A stretch of 64,000 nt of DNA from Glossina fuscipes. Its lineage: Eukaryota > Arthropoda > Insecta > Diptera > Glossinidae. Positions within the stretch are counted from its first letter, which is position 1, and each line of letters opens with the position of its first letter. The stretch is from contig NW_023998432.1 in NCBI RefSeq assembly GCF_014805625.2, positions 1,246,388 to 1,310,387 of the forward strand. The letters run 5' to 3'. A model generated the notes under the pieces. That model saw nothing but the letters and a program-made list of their open reading frames with translations, was not told where the DNA came from and did no database searches. A program made the position numbers and the translations under genes. Shown one piece after another: positions 34,086 through 46,402 of the stretch.

Positions 34086-37000
34086 TGTTTTTGTTTTAAT
34101 CATTGCAAGGTTTTTAATTTTTTTTAATGTAATTTTTTTAAATGTATTTTGATTTTTTAAAACCTTTCTGCTTGTGAACCTTTTAATAAGTCATTGTGTT
34201 TATCGTTTCTTCTCCTTGTTTATTTTTCTTCTCAAAGATGTCCCGAATACACGTAGGGATTTAGTTCGTTGGATAGAATTATAGATAAAGGCATGCATGA
34301 AGAGATGCGTGCTATTTATATTCCTAAACGTCGCTTACCTTAATATTGCCACGTACACAAATAAGAATTCTTTCTCTATACGTCAGGCTTTTGTCCTTCC
34401 ACAGATACCATCTGCAAAAATCTGCCTGTTGAGTTTTGTTAAATTTTATGTATGCTTTTTTTTATTCAGGTTTACCATATCATATAAGGGAATTCTTTTT
34501 ATTATTATTTTTAACTTTAATTATTGTCCATTTTATAAAGCTCCGTTACGGTTGGGTGTTAATACGTCATGTAAATGTCATCGAGTTTTGTCACGTCCAA
34601 TGAATGTGACTGCAATTGAATTTGTACCAAAGTAAAAGAGAGGGAACAAGAGAGCGAATACGAACGTTTTTCCAACTATTATCATAAATTCACAGCTACC
34701 TTAGCCGACACCTTTGACCATTTACTCTGACACTTTAGCCACTGAGAATATATTATAGATTAATGAGAAGAGCAGTGGTAGACAAAATCCTTTACTATGA
34801 TCCCACCCGTAACACACATGAAAGTGGTATTATTTAAGGTTTTTGGTATTTGTCTATTAGACATGAATTTTGATTAACCGAAAATACAAATTTTTACATC
34901 AAAATTTAATGTGAACACAATAAAGAGACAAAACGAAGAAAAGCAAATAAGAATAAAAAAATAGAAAAATTTAATTTTAACTCTCGAGAATTTAGTAGAG
35001 ATTACTGTATATATGAGAAGGGATAGAGGGATGAAATTCAATTGGAGGTAGTTTCAAATAATCGATACATTTGGGAAGTTCTGATCATATATCACTATAT
35101 TCAGCATCACAAGGTGTTGTTGGTATACCTATGTGAATTGATATAATTAGCTCAGGTTGCGAATGACTGTCGGTTATCAATAACAAGTATACTACATATA
35201 AATACATATCCATGCCTATGTGAATGAACGATATTTCAAATGACACTTGACTGTGGTATACGTGCACGCATCGGCGAAATGTAAATATGTGCAACTTAAG
35301 TATGCATTATTGATATGATGAAGATAGAGGCGACGTAAAACACTGATTTGCGCCATAAGCCTATACGCTCATATGACATATACTGGCGTAAAGGGGTTGG
35401 TAAAAATGATAATTGGCAATATAATAATACCAGCAGCAATCAAATGAAAAACAAAAAGTCTACTTGATATTGTGTAAAAGTTTATAAGTGCTTTCATGCC
35501 ATAGTATTGCATGCGAAAGAAAATAAAAATTGTGATCCGTTGATACGAGTGTGCGTTCGGATATGAGTCTGGACATTAAGTGAATTCGTTTGCTTGACCG
35601 CCTTATATTACTATACCATCTGTGTAACGTCAGGCTACGTGAAGGTGGGAGTTTTCTTTTTTTTAATCCATGTTATAATTATCTTCTCATATTTTATTTA
35701 TTATTATTTATTTAAAAGTGGTTGCATTAAAAAATAGGCAAAAAATATGGAAAATTAAACTCACTTTTATATATTTAAGTTATTAGATAGTAAAAAAGCT
35801 AAATAACTTAATTTACTGGAATGTTTTGATAAAATTTTAAACATTTGTTTTAATTACATCTGTATAGAAAAAAGCACCCTCTACTTTTCCACGTACCGAA
35901 GGACTCCGAGGTTCGTTCTAAACCGAGTATAAAGTGCTTAAAGGTATGCATAGTAGGAAATAAGTCCTAGAATATGTAATACTTGCCTGAAGAGCATTTA
36001 ATCAATGTTACCACTTGGTTGATGGGTTTGTTTGCTTTGTTTCGCCTTTTTTTACAACGATTTCGATAGGTGTGCTCAGCGTACAATAAATCGATATAAG
36101 TATGAGCCAAGCTAATATATTTTTTAATAATTCAGATTTTTATTTATTTCTTAAACACTAAAAAAACCAAACAAGAAAGCAATTTAAACGTGCGGCGAAA
36201 TTTAAATTCAACTTTAATTACATAAATTTTTACAAAACGTTCCACGATGGGTTTTTGCGCTTGTTACCGTTAAATTGTAACTTATTCACTTTCTCAACAT
36301 AATTATAAGAACGTATAGCGCTTATTACACTATTGCATACAGATTATCAATTTGAAAGCCTCACTGCCATTCATTATCTTCGTATCTACTAAACTAGAAA
36401 AAAATCACAATAAACGGCTACGCGTACCTCCAACCGAAAGTTGAACGTGCTTTCTCTAGTCTAAAAGTTTCTTTACCTTTTTAGACTATTTATTTGCATG
36501 AGGAAAGGAAGACTTACATTTAATTTGAAAGCGATAGAAGAGTACGTAGATGTTTCTTTGCTAAAGATTGTTGAGTGCACCGTATATCGCGATTGTATTG
36601 GCAATTGCATTAGCTTAACGATTATCGTTACGACATTTATTGATCTACAGCCAGTTACTGTGAATTTCCAAGAGTGGTTCGTACTTCTGCACTATGAAAG
36701 AAAACCAACAAAATCAAAATTCCTGAAAAATGGTAAAAGGAGTGAAACGAAAGACACGATCTCGGTTATAATTCGAGTACTCGAAAAATGGATAGTAGTC
36801 TTTGTACTACTTTTTTTACTGCTACCGTACCTAAGATAACGTGTAACGAAATTAATATGTTGGTGCGGCGTACGTTAATTGATCAGAGACTACGTGAGCG
36901 ATCTAATTAATAGTGGACTATTAGTTTTATTTATTATTATTACCTTTCCTTTGAAATAAACGGATTTTTCATAAAAAGAGCAAAACAGTGCAATGTGTAA

Positions 37001-37595
37001 AGGACAAAATTTATAAATAAATATATATATATATAAAACACAGTATGGATGTCATAGGCGTGCAAATAAGTTCTGCAACGTTTTGGTAAAATTCAACTTT
37101 TTTTAAAATAAATTTGTTACGAAGCTTAATAACTAAAATATTCACTATAATTATCTATAGATTTTTGTCTTTTATGAAAATAGCTTGCGGATGGTGGAAG
37201 GTTATTTCAAGCTGAAATAGTCATCGACAAACTTTGGCATTTTAATCGGCTAAATATGACTGCGTCGATCGGAACCACAAGCAGACGGATTTGAAGAATA
37301 CACTGTAATCGAGTGATGTTCCCATACCACGTTGAAGTTCATTTCTTGGATAGCTCGATTAGGAAATGCACGAGCGTATCAGATTGTTCACCGTTTTCAG
37401 GACTAAAACATGTCGCACGGAATTTTACAAACTACTTTCTACACTATATGACAACTTGCCGCATTAGTAATCATTTCCGCATACTATACTATATAATATA
37501 CGATATATATAAAGATATTCATATATGTATATCTACATCCAAGTATTATTTATTAATTCCGTGAGCAAGACATACTGCGATCGAGAAGATCTATT
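34086..37595. other. Gene-free AT-rich stretch
   Basis: The two longest open frames, 112 codons at 34297 and 113 codons at 36498, end in hydrophobic or basic noise-like segments. I recognise no domain, and neither has flanking splice signals I can support. Confidence 0.45.
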
Positions 37596-37599
37596 CTAG

Positions 37600-37784
37600 A
37601 CGCACATCCAGTCTCAGGATATTTATGAATCCCGTCACCTTCTTTTGATTGGAGCACCATACCGTGTCCAGCGTAGTAAACTGCTCGCTGAACCCTTGGT
37701 GTCTGATTCTTCAGATGACATCACATTCACATGGAATATGATGGCACGTTTCACTCGTCCCTTTGGTAAAATCTCCATGAATCG
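37600..37784 (+). CDS. Candidate internal host exon, unidentified protein
   Basis: Between TCTATTCTAG (acceptor ending 37599) and the strong donor CG|GTAAGT (intron from 37785) one frame is open for 61 codons plus two bases. It starts THIQSQDIYESRHLLLIG and continues APYRVQRSKLLAEPLVSD, then SSDDITFTWNMMARFTRPFG and KISMN. The amino-acid mix (Trp, Met, Arg, Asp, balanced hydrophobics) is that of real protein and unlike the surrounding AT-rich frames. A stop (TAG at 37597-37599) sits exactly at the proposed acceptor. An alternative acceptor is the AG at 37616-37617. I do not recognise the family. The neighbouring DNA holds no matching exon I could find, so introns would be long. The pyrimidine tract is weak. 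Confidence 0.45.
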
Positions 37785-38224
37785 GTAAGTTACACCCATG
37801 TATATACTGATACGTAATTAAAACAATTTATTTTCGTCGTATAAATCATATTTTCTTGATGCTTGAAATCTTTTTATCAAAATATTATCTGAAGTTATAC
37901 GTGTTGCTACTCTTCTTATGATCTCATTTAAGTTTTTTCTATTTTATTATTCACGTCTTTAGTTATACCTATTTGTTCCATCTATGCATTTTTCCTTTTT
38001 ATTATAATTTTATTACACCATTGTAAGAGATATATTAAGTTTATCGATCCTATATATAGAAACATACCTCGTGCCTAAAGAATAAAAGTGGACTAATTAT
38101 TAAACATCTAATGGTATCGCTTTAAACAGTCTCAAATTTCTAAATTATGTAAAGTCATTGGCTGTCATTCTCCTAGTAAGTAATGATGCAAGAATTTGTG
38201 TTATTTTTTCTAATAATTTAATGG

Positions 38225-38480
38225 TAGAGTTTATACGGGCTTACGTAGCACCCAAAAGTGTTTAAGATAGACTCACTTTTTATTATATCGATAGATGCAG
38301 AATCATCAATTCAAGCTTGTCTGTCCATCCGTCCGTCTGATGTTTTGATTCAAAAGCCAACGCGTTGAAAATGGTTCGGATGGATCGACTTTTTCGACCA
38401 CTCTCGTCACTTTTGACCGCATTCCTCATATGATTTCTCATGTATAGTAATAAAGCCGCCTGAAGAAGTTTAATTTTTAA
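38225..38480 (-). repeat. Dispersed repeat family, reverse copy E
   Basis: TTTTTATTATATCGATAGAT at 38277 is followed by CAAGCTTGTCTGTCCATCCG and GTTGAAAATGGTTCGGATGG. These parallel the reverse copies at 33.7 and 46.9 kb. The terminus is decayed. Confidence 0.5.
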
Positions 38481-39825
38481 TATTTTGTGATGAAAATTAA
38501 TCCATAGTAGCAATTTACCAAAAAAAAAAAAAAAAACGGTAGGTAATTTGAATCACATAGATCGATTTTTTTAACCACAACATATATACGAGTTATCGTG
38601 GCAAGCGCTTGATTTTTATAGTTACTAACTTTACCACACATGATGGCTTGATCACACATGTTCTTGAGGTATTAGGCTGAGTTATTTTTCATTAGTCATC
38701 ACGATTCCACAACATTGGATCTAAATTAATCAAGAAGGGAAAATTTCGCGCATTTAAAAATTGTTTGACGTGGAACTTGACTTATTTAAAGCTTGAAGAA
38801 AATCTCTTAAGTAAACCTAAGCGTGACAATTTATTCTGTTGAGTTGATAACTTAAAGTTGTGGATATATTCACGGAAAGAGTAAAGTGCTTCCTTAGAAA
38901 ACTCGATAAGGTATTTATTCTATCTCTGAATTTATTATTAAAATAATTGTTATTATTAAAAGCAAGTATTTCCTATAAAAAGGAATTCAAATAAAAAATG
39001 ATAGGAAAATGATCTTTTCCTCTTACGTATTACATAAGTATTTTTATTTTTTCGCCTGCTTCTTAATTGCTATTATTGCAAGATTTACTCAATTTTTATT
39101 TATTTTGCATTAAGAGAAGACTTCAATAAGTACCTTTGCTTTATAAAAAGATAAATTGGAACGAAGAGGAATAATAATAAAAAAAATATCTTTAAGAAAA
39201 GGAACAAAAGCAAAAAATAGTTGACGTGATTTGAAATTATAGTCAAACTCAATGATACTTGAAACTGTATCATAAAATTTGCATGTTATGATAAATTGTT
39301 TTATGAAGACTTTATTATATACGTAAGCAAAAAATAAGGGTAAAGAAATAATATCAAGACAAACAAAGTTTTGAAATAAATAATAAATAAAAGAAGGGAA
39401 TCTTATTTTGCGGAGCCTTTTCACATTCGTCGCGATACCGATTCTTTTGATTTTTTTCTATAAACATAATATATACAGCAAAAATAAAAAAAATTATGTT
39501 TTGTCTTTGAACGATATATTATATAAGCAAAAGCATCCAATTGTGAATATGTGACGTAGTGTTACAAGAATTACATTTTTGATGGACTAAATTTAAAAGA
39601 AATACCTCATTTTGTAGAAAACGAAGCTCTCTAAACTGATGGAAAAGAATGAAAAGGAGTGATAATGAGAAAGCAAACCAATGTTGCTCATCTATATCAA
39701 GACTCTTTATCTCTAAGCTCTAACCACCTTTTAAATTGCTACGTCCCGTACTAAAAATAATGTTGGACCTGTTGCCAATGCTTATTAATTTAATAATCTA
39801 TCTTCAAATGACGACCCCACTTTTC
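38481..39825. other. No recognisable feature
   Basis: A poly-A run lies at 38520-38536. Otherwise AT-rich sequence with no supported gene. Confidence 0.45.
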
Positions 39826-40275
39826 GTATACTCTACTTGAGTTGTCAAAGCGTTAACCCCTCTTTTTACTCATCTAAATTGAACATATTTAGTAATGTTA
39901 TCTATAAAAGGACCTACAGAATTTCTGCCGTCAATTCGACTGGGGTAAGGAGCATGTTTCTTAATCCCAAACTAAAATGTTTGCAGAAGCGTTTATACTG
40001 CGAGTTTGGGTAGAGGCGTTGTCTTTTACGTATTCAAGAGTTTGAAGTTTAGAGTAGGTTTTTTTTAGCTCGAGAGACTTTATGTATAGAGTTACCTTAT
40101 GGCAATAGCCACCTCTTCGCTGGAGTAGTCTATCTTCCCCGAGAAGATATTGATATATTCGAAAAAGAGCTTAAGAATTTTGCAACGTTTTACATATGTG
40201 TTGTTTTAGTAGGTGATTTCAATTATGATTTGAGCTGTGGAAATTTCACATCCCTGTTCCCTTTGATGTCATAAA
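39826..40275 (+). pseudogene. Non-LTR element endonuclease relic
   Basis: Plus-strand translation with one frame change gives LGRGVVFYVFKSLKF (near 40010-40055), resembling the RGGGVAIYV segment of jockey-superfamily endonucleases. It continues as LPYGNSHLFAGVVYLPRED (near 40093-40150) and IDIFEKELKNFATFY, then VVLVGDFNYDLSCG (near 40203-40245). The last contains the conserved GDFN catalytic motif. RT sequence is not attached in frame downstream. This is a 5' ORF2 fragment, possibly of the same family as the relics at 21-29 kb; family identity is inference. Confidence 0.7.
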
Positions 40276-40400
40276 GACTTGATCTGCGGGCATAACTCCA
40301 TATCAGCCTATTTTTTGGGCAAGTATTTTTTGTTGTGGAAGTGCACTTGCACTTGTCTTATAGCTTGAACTCAGCTTACATTTTCCTATTAAAATAAAAA

Positions 40401-40860
40401 TTGTTTGGATTTTTGATGATAAAGCGACCCCATTTCATAGGTAACTGTCATTACTTAAACAGGCTGACTATGTTGGTCAAAGTGCAAACTGTGGGATCTA
40501 AGAGTAATGCCACAAAAAATAAATGCAGAGTAGCAAAGTCTACCAAAATATATAATTTATATAAAGAATTTTATAATAGAATTTTTTTTGCTGGATTGAG
40601 ACCGTAAGACACCGGCAAGTGGACTTTAAAAAGTATGTAGTGCACGTTGCAGGCATAGTAGAGGCATGCAACTATCATTGGTTGGAATTATGCCAAACAC
40701 GGGAGTCTCATCTCTTGGCTGAATTAAGAACGATATCAGACACAACTGAATGAGCAAATGAATCATGCCGTATGTACGTAGAAAACACTCGTCGACAGTC
40801 TAACGGTAAAAGCGATGTATATAAAATTCAGGAGCTAAGAATGTAACAAAATGTTTAAAT
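40401..40860 (+). pseudogene. Coding-like stretches after the endonuclease relic, unidentified
   Basis: A 68-codon frame (40401-40607) is followed by a second open run near 40613-40750 reading DFKKYVVHVAGIVEACNYHW and then RESHLLAELRTISDTTE. Composition is protein-like. No family is recognised and no splice signals are obvious. It may be part of a mobile element, since it abuts one. Confidence 0.2.
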
Positions 40861-41475
40861 GGGAATTGAACAAAAACGTTATAAAATTACATTGAAAAAA
40901 AGATTTTCATTGTTTCTTCAGTGTTTTTAAAAAGTTGCGGTGAAACAACACGTTGAACTTTAGTATCAATTGCTAAATTTTTTTCATTGATTTTTGATCG
41001 ATTAGATGTAATGAAGGGTTCCCTTAAGCCAGGAAAAGAATGCGGACTGCACCATTTTATTTGATGTAATCGAATACGAAACAAAGCTGAGAAAGTTCTT
41101 GGATCCGACTCATGATTGATACTGTTAAGTGCAGAATTATTACAAATTGTCGCGAAGTAAGCCGCAACCCGAAATAAAAGTCAGAGATCCCTATGGCACC
41201 GAGGCACCACAGACGTTAAATCGTACTTACTATTAAAGTTTCCATATATCGTTCACTCACATATGCAAAAAAATATATATAATTACGAAAAAAATATACT
41301 ATTGTAATGCATTAAAGAACATTTAAATAAAGGAAAAAATGTTAACGTATGATTATGTATTCAGGTGTTACCGTGACTCCCCTTTGGCATTTGGAATGTG
41401 ATTGAATATAATTGATTAATTTGCTCATAGATTAAAGTATTGGCTGTATTTTCTATCTACCAAAGTCATGGTCAA
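40861..41475. other. No recognisable feature
   Basis: AT-rich spacer; nothing supported. Confidence 0.4.
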
Positions 41476-41479
41476 CCAG

Positions 41480-41870
41480 TTGCCAATGGAGGAGCCTCGG
41501 TTTTATATCCTACGCTACTCATGGTATAAGAGTCTATTAAGTTCGTGCTGATGTTTACGAAATCTAGATGACTTGAACTAGATGAATCTTATAATATATT
41601 CTCTGAATCAATCTAAGTTTTCCCGTTTGTCTGTCTGTTTGTCCCCTTATGTTCTTATGTTCAATTTGAATGTAAAAATTTTTGAGATATTTTGATGCAA
41701 TTTATGTCGCATTTTGGCCTAGGGACGAACACTAACTTTCGCCTCCTATTTTAGAAATGCTCTTATTTTATATACTCGTTATACGAACAACAACAACAAG
41801 GATTGAGTTATTTAACGGAGGGCCTTGGCCCACTATAATGGTTTTACTTGTTCATTTTGCGATCAAAGTT
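41480..41870 (-). repeat. Dispersed repeat family, reverse copy F
   Basis: The terminus-like TTTTATATCCTACGCTACTC is at 41500. TCTTATAATATATTCTCTGA, CGTTTGTCTGTCTGTTTGTC, ATTTTTGAGATATTTTGATG and GGGCCTTGGCCCACTATAAT follow. The order and blocks match copy D. Confidence 0.6.
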
Positions 41871-44054
41871 TAGCATAAAGAGTCCAGATAAAACATATAT
41901 CAATAAGGAAGTTTTGACTTATCGACTTTAGATGCAAAAAAATTGTCAAGACTTGACTTAATTACAATATAATAATTTTTGCTTAATTAAAATTTCTAAT
42001 ACCAAGCATGAAAGGGCGCCCGTAGACATCTTCCCCTTTGAAAATTAATAAGAAGTGAAAACATTTAAATATAATCGAAAAACAGAGATTTCCAGAAAGC
42101 GTAGTCATAATAATTTAATGCTATACTACATATCAACAGTACAAATGTTTACGAAATTTAATGAAAATTATTTTTCAACTTTAATAGCTTATAACAGATG
42201 ATTTTCGGTATATGTATGACCAGCAGTTCATATGAAATTGATGTTTAAAAATTTTCAAAAAATATGTTAACTTTTAAGAGTATGGCAAAGAAAACCCTTG
42301 AATTTGTTCCACAAAGGATTTGTATGTATGTTATGTTCACATGCTGATGAAAACCATTAAAGGACCACAACGATATCTATGATAACCAAAATCAATCTTC
42401 CATGTTTTCAATTTTACATATGTGTATGCTACTGAGGTGCACACACAAAGCGCACACTCGTCAGAAAGGGGTAATTTTTGTAAATTCTTCTTGTTTCGAA
42501 ATGCTTGCACTTTTGACCATTAGTTTCGGCATAAAAAGAAAAAGTGCTTTAGTCTTGTCCTCTCGTTTCAACTGTCTGTTAATGACCATTTCGGTTATGT
42601 ATGTGATATTGTGATATACTGCGTTTCAGATATTTTCGTTTTGATGCCGTTAACCAGTTCTCATTGATGATCATGGGCCTGCACTTTAGATTTAAATTTC
42701 ATTATCTGTGAACTTTTCAATTTCAATTTGAAAATATCAAGTGCACACAAAACTATGCATATATAGTTGCTGTTGTTACTGCTTTTGTTGTTGTTATACA
42801 CTAATTTCAATTTGCATTTGATGATGCGAATATTTGGAAGAGAACATTAGTGTGACTAAAATAACATGTACACATGAATATCAATTTATATACATAGACT
42901 AAGTGTATAGTAGTATCTGATTTTGATCGAATACTATAGTAACGAAGTAAAGTGCCTTAAAGTAAATGTCATGTTAAACACTAATTGCTATCTACTCACA
43001 TTTAACTATATTATGTCAACGACCAGCAGCCCAGCATATAAAAATAAATATCACATTTTTAAATCCTCATATCTATGTTATATATAAGAATACAGATCCT
43101 TTAAATATATAACTACAATCTCGAATAAGTTAAATACGACATTATGTTAAATTTTTTTTTTTTTTTTGATTTAAGCTTAAATCGATTATTATTTCATTGT
43201 TATCGCCCATATCACCTGTGGGAATGGTATATTAAGTATGAACATAAGCATACAGCCCCTAGAATTACTCGAAGTAAAGCCTCCTTTTACGATATCAATC
43301 GACTCGGAAATATGTTTTCTAGTGATTTTAACCAACCCCTCTGTTTATTTATCTATTTTCCTGATATTTGTCTTTGCGTAACTGTATTTAACGTAAATAA
43401 CAATTTTCGTATCGTACAATTTTTACAACCACCGATCATAGTATTTTCCGTTTCAGAAAAGTCTTTAAAAAAAAAGGGTTTTCCATTCCATTCGTAACGG
43501 TTCCCGCTGAAAGCAAGTGAGAAATTATGAATTTTTGTATACCAGATGAATGGGGCAAATTTAGAACGGATGCAAAAACTATTGCTTGAGTTGTTTAACA
43601 AGTAAATATTCATAAAAAAAAAATGAGCCGCCATATGACAACAAGTTATGGTTTTCAGCATTTTGTAATGAAAATTAATATAAAATAGTGATACGATATG
43701 TTTTTTCGGACCTGTCCTTATGTAAAGATCCTAAGAGAAACTAACAAGATATAATGCTTGACATTTTAGGACGAAGGTAAATGAAAAATTTTATCAGGCG
43801 ATACGGTGGTTAATAGTCGGCCGTTTCCCACATAGCCTTTTATTTAATATATATATATATACTGTGTGTTATACTATTCATAATGTTTTAATTTAAAATA
43901 ACTAGTTTTTCATTTCCGTGTAATGTTTTGACTTTTTCTGTCAGGGGAAAAATAATAAATAGGTATTATTCTAATAAGAATTTATAGCACAATACCTTAT
44001 CATAAATAAATACCTGTCTTTTTAATTGGAGATCAACAAGTTACCTTTGTCTAT
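41871..44054. other. Gene-free AT-rich stretch
   Basis: A T run lies at 43152-43167 and a TA run at 43849-43861. The 117-codon frame at 43144-43497 begins inside the poly-T run and contains no recognisable domain. Confidence 0.45.
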
Positions 44055-44150
44055 ATTTTATTTATTTATTTATTTATTTATTTATTTTTTTTTAAGGTGG
44101 TGTAGACGTAGCAGATTCGGTCACTGTCGGATATAATTTTTTTTACTTGT
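44055..44150 (-). repeat. (TTTA)n tract, possible non-LTR 3' tail
   Basis: About eight TTTA units abut a T run and then unique sequence (GTGGTGTAGACGTAGCAG). On the minus strand this reads as body plus tandem tail. Confidence 0.35.
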
Positions 44151-45155
44151 TTTGTTAAGATGTAATGCTTTTATTTTTATTACATCCGAAAATATTAGCA
44201 GATTTGCTTAAACTACTGAGATTCTTAACTTAATTGAACAGAAAATTTACTTCTCTTTAAACGTTGTAAAGTTAAAGAGCAAGCATATATAATTGAAAAT
44301 ATAAAGAAGCGCCTATAAAATCTTTAACCACGTAGTTTGCAAACGATTGATAACCATTCTCTTAAGTCAATTGATTTGTTAAACAAATGCGTTTCGATTC
44401 GCGAAATGAGAAATAAGAGCATTTGCGTAAGACATGCATTAAATGTTAATGGAAACTAAAACAAATTCCTTAGAATTCATAATTATACTCCAAGGAAGGT
44501 ATAGATTGTAAATAAAGAATTTTCAAAGAACTTGTTTGCATTCCGTTATAATAATAGTCTTCACTGGTATATACTATACTATACTATCTGCATATTTCTG
44601 AAAAATAAGTCAAAGTGCAGAAATGAAAACACTTTATCATGTAATTGTAACGCATACAAATGCAACATTCAAAAGCCGTTTGCGTCCAATTGAACTTTGT
44701 CATCAATAAATTCGCACAATGGAAAACAAACTCCGACAGTTAATAACAAAACGTACGGGTATTATGATAGCAATGGCAATTGAAAAAACTAGAGGCGCTG
44801 TTCCACTCAAGCGCGACAATGTTAGTAGTATCCCAATGGTAAACATCAAGGGAAGTAATATCAGAAGGAAGAAAGACTTTTTCTTAGTCGAAAGTTTAAG
44901 GCATTCAAGTAATTCCTTTACAATTATGAATGAACAATCGTTATAAGCAAGCAGTATCAGGTGTACCTAGCTCGATATAAGAATGACGATCATTGCTTGA
45001 CAGAAATTACCATTAATAAATGTTAAGCTCGAAATATAAGGTCTATCGTACAGTCCCGCCCGCTCTGGTTACAATAAGCTTTAACAAGTATGCACGGCAC
45101 TTTATTTGGCACGAATTGCAAGAAAACATTTGACGTGGTTACAGTTTCTAGTTGA
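44151..45155. other. No recognisable feature
   Basis: The 75-codon frame at 44719-44946 has protein-like composition but no recognisable domain. An ATACT pentamer repeat lies at 44571-44587. Confidence 0.4.
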
Positions 45156-45159
45156 ATAT

Positions 45160-45300
45160 GCATGCGGATGGTTCCAAAAATTTATAAATAGGTGATTTCG
45201 AACTTTTGAATAAGTCCCGCCCTGAACGGCCATGTTGGCTCGATGACGATACTGTCAAGGTCATATTAGAGTCAAAATCGATTTCAGACCATAAATTCGG
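45160..45300 (+). pseudogene. mariner transposase N-terminal fragment
   Basis: It reads CGWFQKF, then after a one-base shift DFELLNKSRPERPCWLDDD and TVKVILESKSISDHKFG. This corresponds to the mariner helix-turn-helix segment WFxKFxxGDFxLxDxPRxGRP, followed by VDDDxxKxLIExxxxxTTxExA. Only this segment survives. It lies about 600 bases before another, differently ended mariner derivative and has its own sequence, so it appears to be a separate insertion. Confidence 0.5.
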
Positions 45301-45881
45301 AAACTAGGATTTTACTTTTCTCTAAAAACGGTCAGAAACTTGTTACAGTAAATCTATTTTATTTATTCATTTCGCAACCATCAGTGAGCGGTGAACGCTT
45401 TCAGTGAATTCGCAAGTATGCAAAAAAATTGATTGTCCTTATGTGATTCTTATTATTTTTTTGAAAAGTTTTAAACCAACCGATGTTAACGCCGAGTTCA
45501 ATTCCAATTGAATGGAGTCTGATTTGCCGTTTACAAGATCGTGGTTTGCATTATTCTGGAAACAGCAATTCTTACGCTTGTTCAGCTGAAGACACTTCAT
45601 TCAAAAAAGTCTTGCCTTTGACAATAGTTAATTAGCGGGCGATTTAATGTAGAGATTAAAGTGCATTTTTTGTATAATATCTTTTTTTAAAATTTTCATT
45701 AATCAATTTAAGTTCAATTTAGTACCCTTTTAGCCTTTAGCCTTTCATTTAACGTATTCGATTAAGAGTGCTATGTCAAGCAATGAAAACACGAATCGAA
45801 GTTATACGCACCTTTTAATAAATTGTATCGTATATCTATCTATCAATTAAGAAATAATTTTTATTCACATATATTATATTA

Positions 45882-46400
45882 GATTGGATGGAAAGTTCTG
45901 TCGTATTTTAAATAGGCAGGTAATCTTCCTTGTAAATAAAAAAAAAAACATCGGGCTAGTGAGTCGTTTGGATTTTTTTTTTTTTTTTTGGTTTTTTAGC
46001 TGCTTTATATTATAAAAGGAGTCTGTTTTTACCGTTCATCATTTAGTTGTGATATTTAAATTGAAAAACATGTCAGTAGATAAAGTGTATTTATGACACC
46101 GCATTTTGTATGGACTCCAAAAAGGAAGCAACGCATCGGTTGCATGTAAAAATTTGGAAAAGATATTGTAAATGTGCGTATTTGTCGAAGATGGTTTGGC
46201 AAATTTTGTTCGGGGGATCTGAGCCTCCAAGAAAGTGATCGATAATGATGTTTTGCGATCCATGCTGGAAAATAATCCACATTTAACAAGTCGAGAAATT
46301 GCAGACGAGTTAGACAATTGTTGTAGATCACATTAAATTTCTTGAGTTTGTGTTAAAGCAACCTACATGGATAATATATGACAGAACTTTCCCTCCAGCG
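45882..46400 (+). mobile_element. mariner deletion derivative, 519 bp (MITE-like)
   Basis: Inverted ends share GGAAAGTTCTGTC with diverged outer bases (left at 45882, right ending 46400). They are flanked by TA at 45880-45881 and 46401-46402. Inside, plus-strand translation gives NIVNVRICRRWFGKFCSGDL, then DNDVLRSMLENNPHLTSREI and ADELDN. This is the mariner DNA-binding region in order (WFxKFxSGD and TSREIADEL). The catalytic domain with all three Asp is deleted, so the element depends on a transposase in trans. It lacks the termini of the 7.66-kb element and is a different mariner lineage. Confidence 0.85.
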
Positions 46401-46402
46401 TA

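Noticed and set aside
34297..34635. 112-codon open frame starting MKRCVLFIFLNVAYLNIA
   Set aside because: The hydrophobic start could suggest a signal peptide, but the rest is Phe/Ile-rich and there are no splice or homology signals. Such frames are frequent in T-rich DNA.
36498..36839. 113-codon open frame
   Set aside because: No recognisable domain, no supportable promoter or splice sites, and a hydrophobic tail typical of noise frames.
43144..43497. 117-codon open frame
   Set aside because: Begins within a poly-T run giving poly-Phe and shows no family similarity. An opposite-strand frame overlaps it.
46039..46331. Three overlapping minus-strand ORFs
   Set aside because: They are antisense shadows of the plus-strand mariner-derived sequence.
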